From Crossiella sp. SN42 (lineage in GTDB: Bacteria > Actinomycetota > Actinomycetes > Mycobacteriales > Pseudonocardiaceae), in the NCBI RefSeq assembly GCF_023897065.1, contig NZ_JAMHIV010000007.1, forward strand, positions 124,001-188,000: a stretch of DNA of 64,000 nucleotides, in the 5' to 3' direction. This document shows positions 31,877 to 40,393 of this stretch, in pieces. Position 1 is the stretch's first letter; each line of letters begins with the position of its first letter. A program made the translations under genes and the position numbers. The notes beneath the pieces were generated by a model that had not been told where the DNA came from, made no database searches, and worked only from the letters and a program-made list of their open reading frames with translations.

Positions 31877-32839
31877 TCAGCGGTGCACGGGGGCGGTGGC
31901 CAGGTGGCAGGCGACCTCGGTTCCGGTGTCGGCGGTGAGCACGGGCAGGTCGATCCGGCGGCAGTCCTTGGCCACCGCGGCCGCGGCGCCACCGGCCAGG
32001 GCGGGGCAGCGGGGGTGGAAGCGGCAGCCGCCGGGCACGCGGGTGGGGTCGGGGGCCTCGCCGGTCAGCACGGTGCGGTTCTCCCCGAGCACCGACAGCA
32101 GTGCCTGGGTGTAGGGGTGCCGGGGGCTGGTGAGGACCTGTTCGACCGGTCCGGCTTCCACGATGCGGCCCAGGTACATCACCGCGACCCGGTCGGCGAT
32201 GTTCCAGGCCAGGCCGAGGTCGTGGGTGACGACCAGGGCGGCCAGGTCGAGCTCGGCGCGGAGCTTGAGCAGCAGGGCGAGGATCTCGCCGCGGACGGAG
32301 GCGTCCAGGGAGGCCACCGGTTCGTCGGCGATGAGCAGCCTGGGGTGCAGGGCCAGCGCGCCGGCGATGACCACGCGCTGGCGCTGGCCGCCGGAGAGCT
32401 CGTGCGGGAAGACCCGGAAGAAGCGTTCCGGGGGGCGGAGCCCGGCGCGGGACAACGCGTCGGCGACCTGTTCGGCCTCGTTGCCGGGGGTGCGGTGGAT
32501 GCGCAGGCCCTCGGCGACGGCCTCGTAGACGGTGTGCCGCGGGTTGAGCGCGCCGGTGGGGTCCTGCAGGATGAGCTGGACCTGGCGGCGGTAGGCGCGC
32601 AGTCCCTTGCTGGAGCTCGGCAGCGGCTGCCCTTCGAAGCTGACCTGGCCGCGGGTGGGGCGTTCCAGGCCGAGCAGGGTGCGGGCCAGGGTGGTCTTGC
32701 CGCAGCCGGACTCCCCGACCAGCGCGGTGATCTCCCCGGCGTTGACGGTCAGGTTCACCCCGTCCACCGCACGGGCGGTGGCGCCCGCGCGGGAGCGGAA
32801 GTGCACGGCGAGGTCCTCGGCGCGCAGCAGCGGGCTCAT
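31877..32839 (-). CDS. dppF: Peptide ABC transporter ATP-binding protein (DppF/OppF type)
   Basis: This is a 320-residue ATPase. Walker A is GESGCGKTTLA, the Q-loop is LILQDPTGALNPRHTVYEAV, the signature LSGGQRQR, Walker B LLIADEPVASLD and the switch His VVTHDLG. The OppF/DppF C-terminal extension is present, including the CRFHPRCPA and C...C iron-sulfur-like cysteines. It hydrolyses ATP to drive import of di/oligopeptides through the DppB/DppC pore. It overlaps dppD by 4 nt and precedes the 87-residue gene by 26 nt. Confidence 0.95.
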   Translation of the reverse strand: MSPLLRAEDLAVHFRSRAGATARAVDGVNLTVNAGEITALVGESGCGKTTLARTLLGLERPTRGQVSFEGQPLPSSSKGLRAYRRQVQLILQDPTGALNPRHTVYEAVAEGLRIHRTPGNEAEQVADALSRAGLRPPERFFRVFPHELSGGQRQRVVIAGALALHPRLLIADEPVASLDASVRGEILALLLKLRAELDLAALVVTHDLGLAWNIADRVAVMYLGRIVEAGPVEQVLTSPRHPYTQALLSVLGENRTVLTGEAPDPTRVPGGCRFHPRCPALAGGAAAAVAKDCRRIDLPVLTADTGTEVACHLATAPVHR

Positions 32840-33825
32840 CGGGCGGCCTCCGGGACGTGGGCGTGCACGCAGGCCGCGGCGTGGTCCTCGCCCGCGGGCC
32901 GCAGTTGCAGATCGGTGGTGGCGCATTCCGGTTGGGAGACACCACATCTGGGGTGGAACGGGCAGCCGCTGGGCAGGTCGGCCGGGTCGGGCGGGTCGCC
33001 GGGCAGGCCGCGCGGGGCCATCCGGGAGGCCGGGTCGCCCACGGTCGGGAAGGCCGCGGACAGCGCGGCGCTGTAGGGGTGCACCGGGGCGGTGGTGACC
33101 TGCCGGGCGGGTCCGAGCTCGACGATCCGCCCGGCGTACATGACCGCCAGCCGCTGGCAGGTCTGGGCCAGCACGGACAGGTCGTGGCTGATCATCATCA
33201 GGCCGATGCCGCGTTCGGCGACCAGCTCGGCCAGCAGGTCCAGCACCTGGGCCTGCACCATGACATCCAGCGCGGTGGTCGGTTCGTCGGCGATGACCAG
33301 CCGTGGTGAGCAGGCCAGCGCGAGGGCGATCATCACCCGCTGCTTCTGCCCGCCGGAGAGCTCGTGCGGGTAGGCGCGGGCGTGCCGGGCGGGCAGTCCG
33401 ACCCGTTCCAGCAGCTCGGCCACTGCTGCGTCCACATCGGACGGACGGCTGGAGGCCGCGCCCGCGCCCTTGTGCACCAGGATGGGTTCGGCGATCTGCT
33501 CGCCGATGCGGCGCACCGGGTTGAGCGCGTGCATGGCGCCCTGGAAGATCACCGAGGCCGCGGCCCAGCGCACCGCGCGCAGCCGGCCCCAGGACATGCC
33601 GGTGACGTCCTCCCCGTCGAGCAGGATCTGCCCTTCGATGGTGGCGCTGCGCGGCAGCAGCCGCAGGATGGACATGGCCACGGTGGACTTCCCGCAGCCG
33701 GACTCCCCCGCCATGCCGAGGGTCTGCCCGGCGTCCAGGGACAGGTTCACCCCGCGCACCGCGGGCACCGGGCCGCGCGCGGAGGCGTAGGTGATGGTGA
33801 GGTCGCGCAGTTCCAGCAGGGTCAT
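32836..33825 (-). CDS. dppD: Peptide ABC transporter ATP-binding protein (DppD/OppD type)
   Basis: This is a 329-residue ATPase. Walker A is GESGCGKSTVA, Q-loop SVIFQGAMHALNPVRRIGEQI, signature HELSGGQKQRVMIALALA, Walker B RLVIADEPTTALDV and switch His MMISHDLSVLA. The C-terminal domain has CPFHPRCGVSQPEC. It is paired with DppF. ATG 33825 was chosen for the conserved TLLELRDLTITY. It lies 2 nt downstream of dppC. It supplies the second nucleotide-binding domain of a heterodimeric importer. Confidence 0.95.
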   Translation of the reverse strand: MTLLELRDLTITYASARGPVPAVRGVNLSLDAGQTLGMAGESGCGKSTVAMSILRLLPRSATIEGQILLDGEDVTGMSWGRLRAVRWAAASVIFQGAMHALNPVRRIGEQIAEPILVHKGAGAASSRPSDVDAAVAELLERVGLPARHARAYPHELSGGQKQRVMIALALACSPRLVIADEPTTALDVMVQAQVLDLLAELVAERGIGLMMISHDLSVLAQTCQRLAVMYAGRIVELGPARQVTTAPVHPYSAALSAAFPTVGDPASRMAPRGLPGDPPDPADLPSGCPFHPRCGVSQPECATTDLQLRPAGEDHAAACVHAHVPEAAR

Positions 33826-33827
33826 CT

Positions 33828-34736
33828 CTAGCGTCCCCCCGGGTTGCGCAGCCGTGGGTTGAGCACGGCTTCCAAGGCTCGCCCGCACAGGGTGAAGGCG
33901 AGCACGACGAGCATGATGCCGATGCCGGGTGGCAGCACGTACCACCAGGCCCCGGCGGAGACCGCGCCGCTGTTGAGGGCGGCGCGCAGCATCGATCCCC
34001 AGGTGACCACGGTGGGGTCGCCCAGGCCGAGGAAGGACAGCGTGGACTCCGCCACGATCGCGCTGGCCACCTGCAGCGTGGTGTCGGCGAAGACCAGGGG
34101 CGCGGTGGAGGGCAGCACGTGCCGCAGGATCAGGTGGCTATGCCCGCCGCCGAGGGCGCGGGCGCGTTCGATGTAGGGCCTGGCCTCCACCGCGAGGGTC
34201 TGCGCGCGGACCAGGCGGGCCGCGCTGGGCCAGGAGGTCAGGCCGATGGCCACCACGATGGTGAGCAGGCTGCGGTCGAGCACGCTGCTCAGCGCGATGG
34301 CCAGCACCAGGGAGGGCAGCACCAGGAAGAAGTCGGTGAAGCGCATCAGCACCGCGGCCACCCAGCCGCCGAAGTGCCCGGCCAGCAACCCGACCAGGGT
34401 GCCGATGACCATGGTCAGCACCGCCGCGGCCAGGCCGACGGTCAGCGAGACCCGCGCGCCCCACCAGACCAGCAGCAGCACCGAGCGGCCGGTCTCGTCG
34501 GTGCCGAGCAGGTAGTCCGCGCTGGGCCCCTGCAACGGCCGTCCGGTGGTCTTGGTGACATCGAGCTGGGTGGCGTCGGTGACCAGCGGGGCCAGCAGGG
34601 CCAGCAGCGTGATCAGGATCAGCCCGCACAGCCCGGCCAGGCCGCCGCGGTCGAGCCGGAACTGCCGCCAGGCGCGGCCGGCGGCCTCACGGCGGCGGGC
34701 CCAGGCCAGGGCGCGGGGCGAGACGGGGGCGCTCAC
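33828..34736 (-). CDS. dppC: Peptide ABC transporter permease (DppC/OppC type)
   Basis: This 302-residue permease has six predicted membrane segments after an N-terminal OppC_N region (WRQFRLDRGGLAGLCGLILITLLALLAPLV). The loop HLLGTDETGRSVL and the coupling motif RARALGGGHSHLILRHVLPSTAP (EAA loop, G at ALGGG) are visible. GTG at 34736, overlapping dppB by 4 nt. It forms the transmembrane pore with DppB. Confidence 0.95.
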   Translation of the reverse strand: MSAPVSPRALAWARRREAAGRAWRQFRLDRGGLAGLCGLILITLLALLAPLVTDATQLDVTKTTGRPLQGPSADYLLGTDETGRSVLLLVWWGARVSLTVGLAAAVLTMVIGTLVGLLAGHFGGWVAAVLMRFTDFFLVLPSLVLAIALSSVLDRSLLTIVVAIGLTSWPSAARLVRAQTLAVEARPYIERARALGGGHSHLILRHVLPSTAPLVFADTTLQVASAIVAESTLSFLGLGDPTVVTWGSMLRAALNSGAVSAGAWWYVLPPGIGIMLVVLAFTLCGRALEAVLNPRLRNPGGR

Positions 34737-35758
34737 GCGGCACGCACCCTGGGGTCGAAGACCCGGTAGAGCAGGTCGGCCACCACGTTCATGGCCACCA
34801 CGCTGCCGGCCAGCACGGTGAAGACTCCTTGCAGCAGCGGCAGATCGGGCACGCTGAGCCCTTCGTAGAGCAACAGCCCGAGACCGGGCCAGGTGAACAC
34901 GGTCTCCACGGTCACCGCGCCCTGCACCACCAGGCCCAGGCGCAGGAAGATCAGGGTGATGGTGGGCAGCATGGCATTCGGCACGGCGTGGCGGCGGCGG
35001 ACCTCGTCGTCGGTGAGGCCCTTGGCGCGGGCGGTGGTGAGGTAGTCCGCGCCGGTCTCCTCCAGCAGCGCCGAGCGCATCACCAGCTGGTACTGGGCGA
35101 AGACCACCGCGACGAAGGTCAGGCAGGGCAGGGCCAGGTGGTGGGCGATGTCCAGCAGCTTGGGGAAGAACTCATTCGGCACCGAAGGGTCTTCCATGCC
35201 GCCGGAGGGGAACAGCCTGCCGGAGGCCATCATCAGGATCAGGCCGAGCCAGGCGGTGTGCGCCGACCACAGGGTCAGCGCGCTGCCGGTGGCCAGCTTG
35301 TCGAAGCGGCTGCCGTGCTTCCACGCGCTGCGCACGCCCAGCCACAGCCCGATCAGCACCGCGATCAGCGTGCCGGTGCCCACCAGCAGCAGGGTGGGCC
35401 CGAGCCGGTCCAGGATCAGCTCGCCCACCGGCCGCCGGTAGGTGTAGGACACGCCCAGCTCGCCCTGGAACAGCCCGCCGAAGTAGTCCAGGAACTGCAT
35501 CCACAGTGGACGGTCCAGGCCGAACTCGACGCGCAGCTGGGCCAGCTGCTCGGCCCCGACCGGGCGGCCGCGGGTCATGGTCTGCACGGGGTCGCCGGGG
35601 ATGACCCGGAACAGCAGGAACCCGAGCACGATCACGAACAGCACGCTGATCAGCGCGCCGCCGAGCTTGCCGAGCACGTAGCGCAGGGTGCCGGTGGACT
35701 TCCTACCGGTCTTGCCCGCTGGTTCCAGCTGCTCGGCCGGGGCGAGCAGGTCGGTCAC
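34733..35758 (-). CDS. dppB: Peptide ABC transporter permease (DppB/OppB type)
   Basis: This 341-residue permease has a cytoplasmic N-terminus rich in Glu/Gly followed by GGALISVLFVIVLGFLLFRVIPGDPV (OppB signature). Five further helices follow, with an EAA-type loop TTARAKGLTDDEVRRRHAVPNAMLPTI. It follows the binding protein gene by 4 nt and overlaps dppC. Two hydrophobic stretches at WSAHTAWLGLILMMAS and LPCLTFVAVVFAQYQL are typical of the family. Confidence 0.95.
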   Translation of the reverse strand: MTDLLAPAEQLEPAGKTGRKSTGTLRYVLGKLGGALISVLFVIVLGFLLFRVIPGDPVQTMTRGRPVGAEQLAQLRVEFGLDRPLWMQFLDYFGGLFQGELGVSYTYRRPVGELILDRLGPTLLLVGTGTLIAVLIGLWLGVRSAWKHGSRFDKLATGSALTLWSAHTAWLGLILMMASGRLFPSGGMEDPSVPNEFFPKLLDIAHHLALPCLTFVAVVFAQYQLVMRSALLEETGADYLTTARAKGLTDDEVRRRHAVPNAMLPTITLIFLRLGLVVQGAVTVETVFTWPGLGLLLYEGLSVPDLPLLQGVFTVLAGSVVAMNVVADLLYRVFDPRVRAA

Positions 35759-35762
35759 GAGC

Positions 35763-37586
35763 TCACTCCCGATCGTCGGCGGAGGCCTTGCGGCGACGGG
35801 CGATGAGCAGCACGGCGATGCCGCCCACCACGACCACCGCGATGACGATGCCGATGATCAGCCCGGTGTTGTCACCGGAGCCGGTGTCACCGCTCGCGCC
35901 GACCGGGGTGGCGCTGTAGTAGCCCCACATGCCGTTCTGCTCGCGGATCACGCCACCCTCACTGGGCTGGGTGGTGAAGGCGGCGAACTTGTCGCTGCGG
36001 TAGGCCTCCATCGCGTTCTCGTAGTACAGGATCACGCTGGCGGCCCGGTCCACCGCGACCTTCTGCATCTGCTTGACCAGCTCGCCGCGCTTGGCCCGGT
36101 CGAACTCGCCCAGCTGCGCCTTGTACAGCCGGTCGTACTCCGGGTCGCAGAGGAAGGAGTCGGTGGTGCCGCCCTTGCCGTCGGCGCCGGGACGCTGGTC
36201 GCAGGTGTGCAGGCTGAGGATGAAGTCGGGGTCGGGGTTGGTGCCCCAGCCGGAGAAGGCGATGTCGTACTGCCCGCCGGTGGTGCGCTCGTTCATCTGG
36301 TTGGCCGAGATGGTCTGCAGCTCCACCCCGACACCGATGTCGGCCAGCCAGCGCTTGACGTACTCGGCGCTGGTGATGTCGTTAGGCCGGTCGTTGCGGG
36401 CGAAGAGCCGGAAGGTCAGCGGCTTGCCATCGGCCCCGGCGCGGATGTTGTTGGCGCCCTTGGGGTATCCGGCGGCGTCCAGGGCGGCGTTGGCCGCGGC
36501 GGGGTCGAAGGCGCTGCCCGCGGCCTCGGGGGTGAGGTGGAAGTCGGGGTAGACCGGCGGGATGAAGCCGCCGCCGACCTGGCCGAAGCCCTGCAGCACC
36601 CGCTCGACCAGCTGCTTGGGGTCGATGGCCTTGGCGATGGCCTGGCGCACCTTGACGTCCTTGAGCGCGGGGTGCCCGTCACCGATGGGCGCGCCGTCCT
36701 TGGTGGCCGCGCCGGGGTTGAGCACCAGCTCGGAGAAGCGGCGGCCGTTGGCCTTGTTCAGCTTGACGCCGTTCTCGTTCTGCAGGGCCTGGTACTGGGC
36801 GGCGGTGAGCCGGTTGACCAGGTCGATCTCGCCCTTGCGCAGCGCCTGCACGGCGGCGTCGCTGTTCTTGAAGTAGACGAAGTGCAGCTCGTCGATCTTG
36901 GGCGCGCCGCGCCAGTAGCTCTTGTTGGCCTTGAGCTTGACGTACTGCTCGGCCTTGTGTTCCAGCAGGGTGAACGGCCCGCTGGAGACCACCGGCTGCT
37001 GCTCGTTGGTGTAGTCCTTCAGGCCCGCGCCGACCTTGGACCAGACGTGCTCTGGCACCACCGGCACGTCCAGGGCCAGCATGGTGGCCTGCGGCGTCTT
37101 GGTCTTGATCACCACCTGCTTGCCGTCAGGTGAGGCGGTGACGGTCTCGAAGTTGGTCACGAAGCTGCCGTTGGCGGTGGCCGCCACCGGGTCCTTCATC
37201 ATCAGGTTGTAGGTGAAGGCGACGTCCTTGGCCGTGATCGGCGTGTCGTCGGACCACTTCGCGTTGTCCCGCAGGGTGAAGGTCCAGGTCAGCTTGTCCG
37301 GCGAGGCGGACCACTCCTTGGCCAGGCCTTCGCCGGGGCTGTTGTCCTCGGCCTTGTAGGAGGTGAGGAAGTCATACATCAGCCTGCCGATCTCCGTGGA
37401 GGACTGGAGACTGGCCAGGAACGGGTTGAGCGAGTCGATGCCCTGCAACAGGCCCACCCGCAAGGTGGTGCCCGCTTGCTGCTGCGCGGTGGCCTGCGGC
37501 GCCGCCGCGAGCATGGCCGGCGCGGCCACCACCGCGCAGGCGAGCAACGCGCCGAGCAGTCCGCGCACCCTGCGTGCCGAGGTCAT
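35763..37586 (-). CDS. Peptide-binding protein (SBP_bac_5) with C-terminal membrane anchor
   Basis: This is a 607-residue extracellular substrate-binding protein, family 5. A signal peptide (RRVRGLLGALLACAVVAAPAMLAAAPQATA) leads to RVGLLQGIDSLNPFLASLQSSTEIGRLMYDFL. Signature blocks GLAKEWSASPDKLTWTFTLRDNAKWSDDTPITAKDVAFTYNLM and WGTNPDPDFILSLHTCDQ follow. Unusually it ends with a hydrophobic helix (GLIIGIVIAVVVVGGIAVLLIARRRK) and a basic cytoplasmic tail, so it is anchored at its C-terminus and not by an N-terminal lipid (LLAC could be a weak lipobox). A good ribosome site (GGAAGGGGAAG) precedes ATG 37586. It is the first gene of the operon. Confidence 0.93.
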   Translation of the reverse strand: MTSARRVRGLLGALLACAVVAAPAMLAAAPQATAQQQAGTTLRVGLLQGIDSLNPFLASLQSSTEIGRLMYDFLTSYKAEDNSPGEGLAKEWSASPDKLTWTFTLRDNAKWSDDTPITAKDVAFTYNLMMKDPVAATANGSFVTNFETVTASPDGKQVVIKTKTPQATMLALDVPVVPEHVWSKVGAGLKDYTNEQQPVVSSGPFTLLEHKAEQYVKLKANKSYWRGAPKIDELHFVYFKNSDAAVQALRKGEIDLVNRLTAAQYQALQNENGVKLNKANGRRFSELVLNPGAATKDGAPIGDGHPALKDVKVRQAIAKAIDPKQLVERVLQGFGQVGGGFIPPVYPDFHLTPEAAGSAFDPAAANAALDAAGYPKGANNIRAGADGKPLTFRLFARNDRPNDITSAEYVKRWLADIGVGVELQTISANQMNERTTGGQYDIAFSGWGTNPDPDFILSLHTCDQRPGADGKGGTTDSFLCDPEYDRLYKAQLGEFDRAKRGELVKQMQKVAVDRAASVILYYENAMEAYRSDKFAAFTTQPSEGGVIREQNGMWGYYSATPVGASGDTGSGDNTGLIIGIVIAVVVVGGIAVLLIARRRKASADDRE

Positions 37587-37613
37587 CGACTTCCCCTTCC
37601 AGCTGGTGCCAAG

Positions 37614-37643
37614 AAATAACCATCTCGCCACATAACAAGTCAA
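37614..37643 (-). promoter_or_regulatory. Promoter of the peptide-transporter operon
   Basis: On the minus strand TTGACT (37643-37638) and TTATTT (37619-37614) are separated by 18 bp. Transcription starting near 37606 would give a short leader to ATG 37586. The region is AT-rich relative to its surroundings. Confidence 0.7.
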
Positions 37644-37685
37644 CGAGTACCGCGAAGAACTGTCCAGGTCGTAACGTGATCAACC

Positions 37686-38513
37686 GTGCGCATTCTGATC
37701 TCGGCCGATATGGAAGGTGTCACCGGGGTGACCTGGGGCGCTGACGTCAAGCCCGGCACGCCCGGCTGGGAGCGGTTCCGGCCGGTGTTCACCGGCGATG
37801 TCAACGCCTGCATCTCCGGCCTGGTGGCCGGTGGTGCTACCGACATCCTGGTCAACGAGGCCCACTCCTCGCAGCGGAACCTGTTGATCGAAGAGTTGGA
37901 TGTGCGGGCCCGGATGCTCACCGGGCGGCACAAGCCGCTGTCGATGATGCAGGGCATCGACTCCGGCGTGGACGGCGTGGTCTTCCTCGGCTACCACGCC
38001 GCCGCGGGCCAGCAGGGCGTGCTCGCGCACACCTACCTGGAAAACTCGATCACCGGGGTGTGGCTGGACGGGGTGCTGGCCAGCGAGGGCCGCCTCAACG
38101 CCGCGCTGGCCGCCGAGCACGGCGTCCCGGTGCTCATGATCACCGGGGACGACCGGTGCTGCGAGGACGCCGCGGCCTACGTGCCGGAGGCCGAGCGGGT
38201 GGCGGTCAAGGAGTGCGTGAGCCGCTACGCCGCGATCTGCCTGCCACCCACCCGATCGTGGGAACTGATCATCAGCGCGGCGCAGCGGTCGATGAACCGG
38301 GCCGGGCGGGGTGACCCGGTGCCGGGCCCGCACCGGATCGAGGTGGAGTTCGACGCCGCGCACCTGGCCATGGCCGCCGCGGTGATCCCCACCGTGGAGC
38401 AGGTCGATGTGCTGCGGGTGGGTTTCGACGCCCCCGACATGACCGAGGCGATGAAGTGCTTCAAGATCGTCACCGCGATCGCGGCCGGGGCGACCGAGCC
38501 GGAGTGGGGCTGA
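37686..38513 (+). CDS. D-aminopeptidase, peptidase M55 (DppA-like)
   Basis: This 275-residue zinc D-aminopeptidase is of the DppA type that forms decameric rings. Metal and active-site residues appear as ISADMEGVTG (Asp8/Glu10 region), VNEAHSSQRNL (His60 region), FLGYHAAAG (His104) and HTYLENSITGVWLDG (Glu/Asn). It cleaves N-terminal D-residues such as D-Ala-D-Ala or D-peptides. It is divergent from the peptide importer with 99 bp between, the same association as in Bacillus dppABCDE. GTG start at 37686. Together they suggest import and degradation of D-amino-acid-containing peptides (for example muropeptides). Confidence 0.95.
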   Translation: MRILISADMEGVTGVTWGADVKPGTPGWERFRPVFTGDVNACISGLVAGGATDILVNEAHSSQRNLLIEELDVRARMLTGRHKPLSMMQGIDSGVDGVVFLGYHAAAGQQGVLAHTYLENSITGVWLDGVLASEGRLNAALAAEHGVPVLMITGDDRCCEDAAAYVPEAERVAVKECVSRYAAICLPPTRSWELIISAAQRSMNRAGRGDPVPGPHRIEVEFDAAHLAMAAAVIPTVEQVDVLRVGFDAPDMTEAMKCFKIVTAIAAGATEPEWG

Positions 38514-38514
38514 C

Positions 38515-39729
38515 TCACACCCTGGTGCTGATCGGGTAGTCGGGCAGCTCGATCGCGTGCGCGGCGTGCTGGATCTGCTCGTGCATCTTGGCCGCGATCC
38601 GGTTGCGCGCGCCCCGCGGGGTGAACTTCATCATCCGGAAGGAGAGTCCGCGCAGCCTGCGCTGCCAGGCGGTGTCGGTGATCATGCCCTTGGCGCCGTG
38701 CACGCCGAGCTGCTGGTTGGCGCTCACGTAGGGCCGCATGATCCGCTCGTAGGCGGCGAAGGCGGCGGTGTGCTCGGCGTGGCGGGCGAGCTCCCCGGCC
38801 AGCACGTACGCGCCGACCAGCGCGAGGCTGGTGCCCTGCCCGGAGGCCGGTGAGGCGCAGTAGCCCGCGTCGCCGAGCAGGACGATCCGCCCGGTGCTCC
38901 AGCCGGGCATCTCGATCTGGGCGACGGCGTCGAAGTAGAAGTCCGGCGCGGTGGCCAGGTCGGCGAGCAGGTTGGGCACCTGCCAGCCGATCCCGGCGAA
39001 GGCCGTGCGCAGCGCCTGGTGCTGGGCCTGGACATCGCGGCCCAGGTTCAGCTCGCCCGCGCCGAACATCAGCAGGCCCTTGGCCGCCTCGCGCGGGCTG
39101 GTGCGGTAGATGCTGGCGGTGCCGCCGACGCCGTTGTGGAACAGCTCCCAGCGGTCGAGGTCCATGTGGTGGCCGGTGGTGAAGATGGAGATGTAGCGGC
39201 CCAGGTGCCGTAGGTAGTCCGGCTCGGGGCCGAAGGCCAGCGCGCGGGTGGTGGAGTGCAGGCCGTCCGCGCCGACCACCAGGTCGAAGGTGCGCGGCGC
39301 GGCGCGCTCGAAGACGGCCTGCACGCCCTCGGGGGTCTGGGTGAGCGCGGTGACCGAGTCGCCGTAGATCCACTCGACCTGGTCGTCGCAGGCCTGGACC
39401 AGGATGCGGCTGAGGTCGCCGCGCCAGAGCTCGGCGTCGCCGGTGCCGCGGCCGTACATGAAGTCCGCGTCCATGCTCGCGATCGGCTTGTTGCCCTCGG
39501 TGACGAAGGTGACACCGCGGACCTTGGTGTCCACCGCCTCGATCGACGCCCGGATGCCCATCCGCTCGCACACCGTCATCGCCGCACCGCGGACGTCGAT
39601 CTTGTAGCCGCCTTCGCGCGGGGCCGGGGCGCGTTCCACGACGGTGGGCCGGAAGCCGTGGCGGCGCAGCCAGTAGGCGAGGGCGGGACCGGCGATGCTG
39701 GCGCCGGAGATGAGCACGGTCTTGGTCAT
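38515..39729 (-). CDS. FAD-dependent monooxygenase (TetX/PHBH-like)
   Basis: This 404-residue class A flavin monooxygenase has VLISGASIAGPALAYWLRRHG (dinucleotide fold GxGxxG variant GASIAG), VVERAPAPREGGYKIDV, the DG motif GADGLHSTTR and the GD motif RIVLLGDAGYCASPASGQGTSLALVGAYVLAGELAR. It hydroxylates an aromatic or polyketide substrate with NAD(P)H and O2. It belongs to the broad TetX/rifampicin monooxygenase group, so detoxification of an aromatic drug is plausible. It is divergent from a TetR gene with twin repeats in the gap; that regulator most likely controls it. Confidence 0.92.
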   Translation of the reverse strand: MTKTVLISGASIAGPALAYWLRRHGFRPTVVERAPAPREGGYKIDVRGAAMTVCERMGIRASIEAVDTKVRGVTFVTEGNKPIASMDADFMYGRGTGDAELWRGDLSRILVQACDDQVEWIYGDSVTALTQTPEGVQAVFERAAPRTFDLVVGADGLHSTTRALAFGPEPDYLRHLGRYISIFTTGHHMDLDRWELFHNGVGGTASIYRTSPREAAKGLLMFGAGELNLGRDVQAQHQALRTAFAGIGWQVPNLLADLATAPDFYFDAVAQIEMPGWSTGRIVLLGDAGYCASPASGQGTSLALVGAYVLAGELARHAEHTAAFAAYERIMRPYVSANQQLGVHGAKGMITDTAWQRRLRGLSFRMMKFTPRGARNRIAAKMHEQIQHAAHAIELPDYPISTRV

Positions 39730-39745
39730 GCCGCAGACAGTACAA

Positions 39746-39798
39746 GTGTCTCAGACGCGTGTCTAGAACATTTGTGCAAGACAGGTGTCTCAGACGCG
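39746..39798. promoter_or_regulatory. Twin 14-bp TetR operators
   Basis: GTGTCTCAGACGCG occurs at 39746-39759 and 39785-39798, 39 bp apart in direct orientation. Each contains an inverted GTCT/AGAC pair (TGTCTCAGAC). They lie between the divergent monooxygenase and tetR starts, as expected for sites bound by the TetR product. Confidence 0.75.
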
Positions 39799-39814
39799 GG
39801 TTAGGATGGTGACC

Positions 39815-40393
39815 ATGGGAAACAACCGCGAGGCCCTGCTGGCGGGGGCGAAGCAGTGCCTCTACGACAAGGGCTACGCGCGCACCACCGCCCGGGACAT
39901 CGCCGGCGCCTCCGGGGTGAGCCTGGCCGCCATCGGCTACCACTTCGGCTCCACCCAGGAACTGATGAACCAGGCCCTCTACGCCGCCATCCAGGAATGG
40001 GGCGACGAGGTCGAGGCCGCGCTCTCCGCCGAGCTGGACCCCGAGGCCACTCCCCTGCAACGCTTCGAGAGCTACTGGGAACGGGTGCAGGCCAGCTTCC
40101 GCACCCACCGCCGGATGTGGGTGGCCACCTTCGAGATCTTCCCGCTGATCGACCAGCTGCCCGAGGTGCGCGCCTCCCTGGCCCAAGGCATGGAACACGC
40201 CCGCCTCGGCCTGGCCGAACTGCTCCAGAACATCGGCGCGGCCAGCGGCGACGCCCGCCAGGTCGGCGCCATCCACCAGGCCCTGCTCAGCGGCGTGCTG
40301 GCGCAATGGCTGATCGACCCCGACGCCGCCCCCACCGCCGCCGACCTCTCCGCAGGCCTGCGCCGCATCGCCCAGGACATCACCCATGACTGA
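39815..40393 (+). CDS. TetR-family regulator
   Basis: This 192-residue TetR repressor has the HTH EALLAGAKQCLYDKGYARTTARDIAGASGVSLAAIGYHFGSTQELMNQAL. The C-terminal ligand domain has FESYWERVQASFRTHRRMWVATFEIFPLIDQLPEVR and LLSGVLAQWLIDPDAAP, typical for multidrug or monooxygenase-linked members. ATG 39815. It is divergent from the FAD monooxygenase and coupled (ATGACTGA overlap) to an acetyltransferase, so it probably represses both in response to a drug-like ligand. Confidence 0.93.
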   Translation: MGNNREALLAGAKQCLYDKGYARTTARDIAGASGVSLAAIGYHFGSTQELMNQALYAAIQEWGDEVEAALSAELDPEATPLQRFESYWERVQASFRTHRRMWVATFEIFPLIDQLPEVRASLAQGMEHARLGLAELLQNIGAASGDARQVGAIHQALLSGVLAQWLIDPDAAPTAADLSAGLRRIAQDITHD

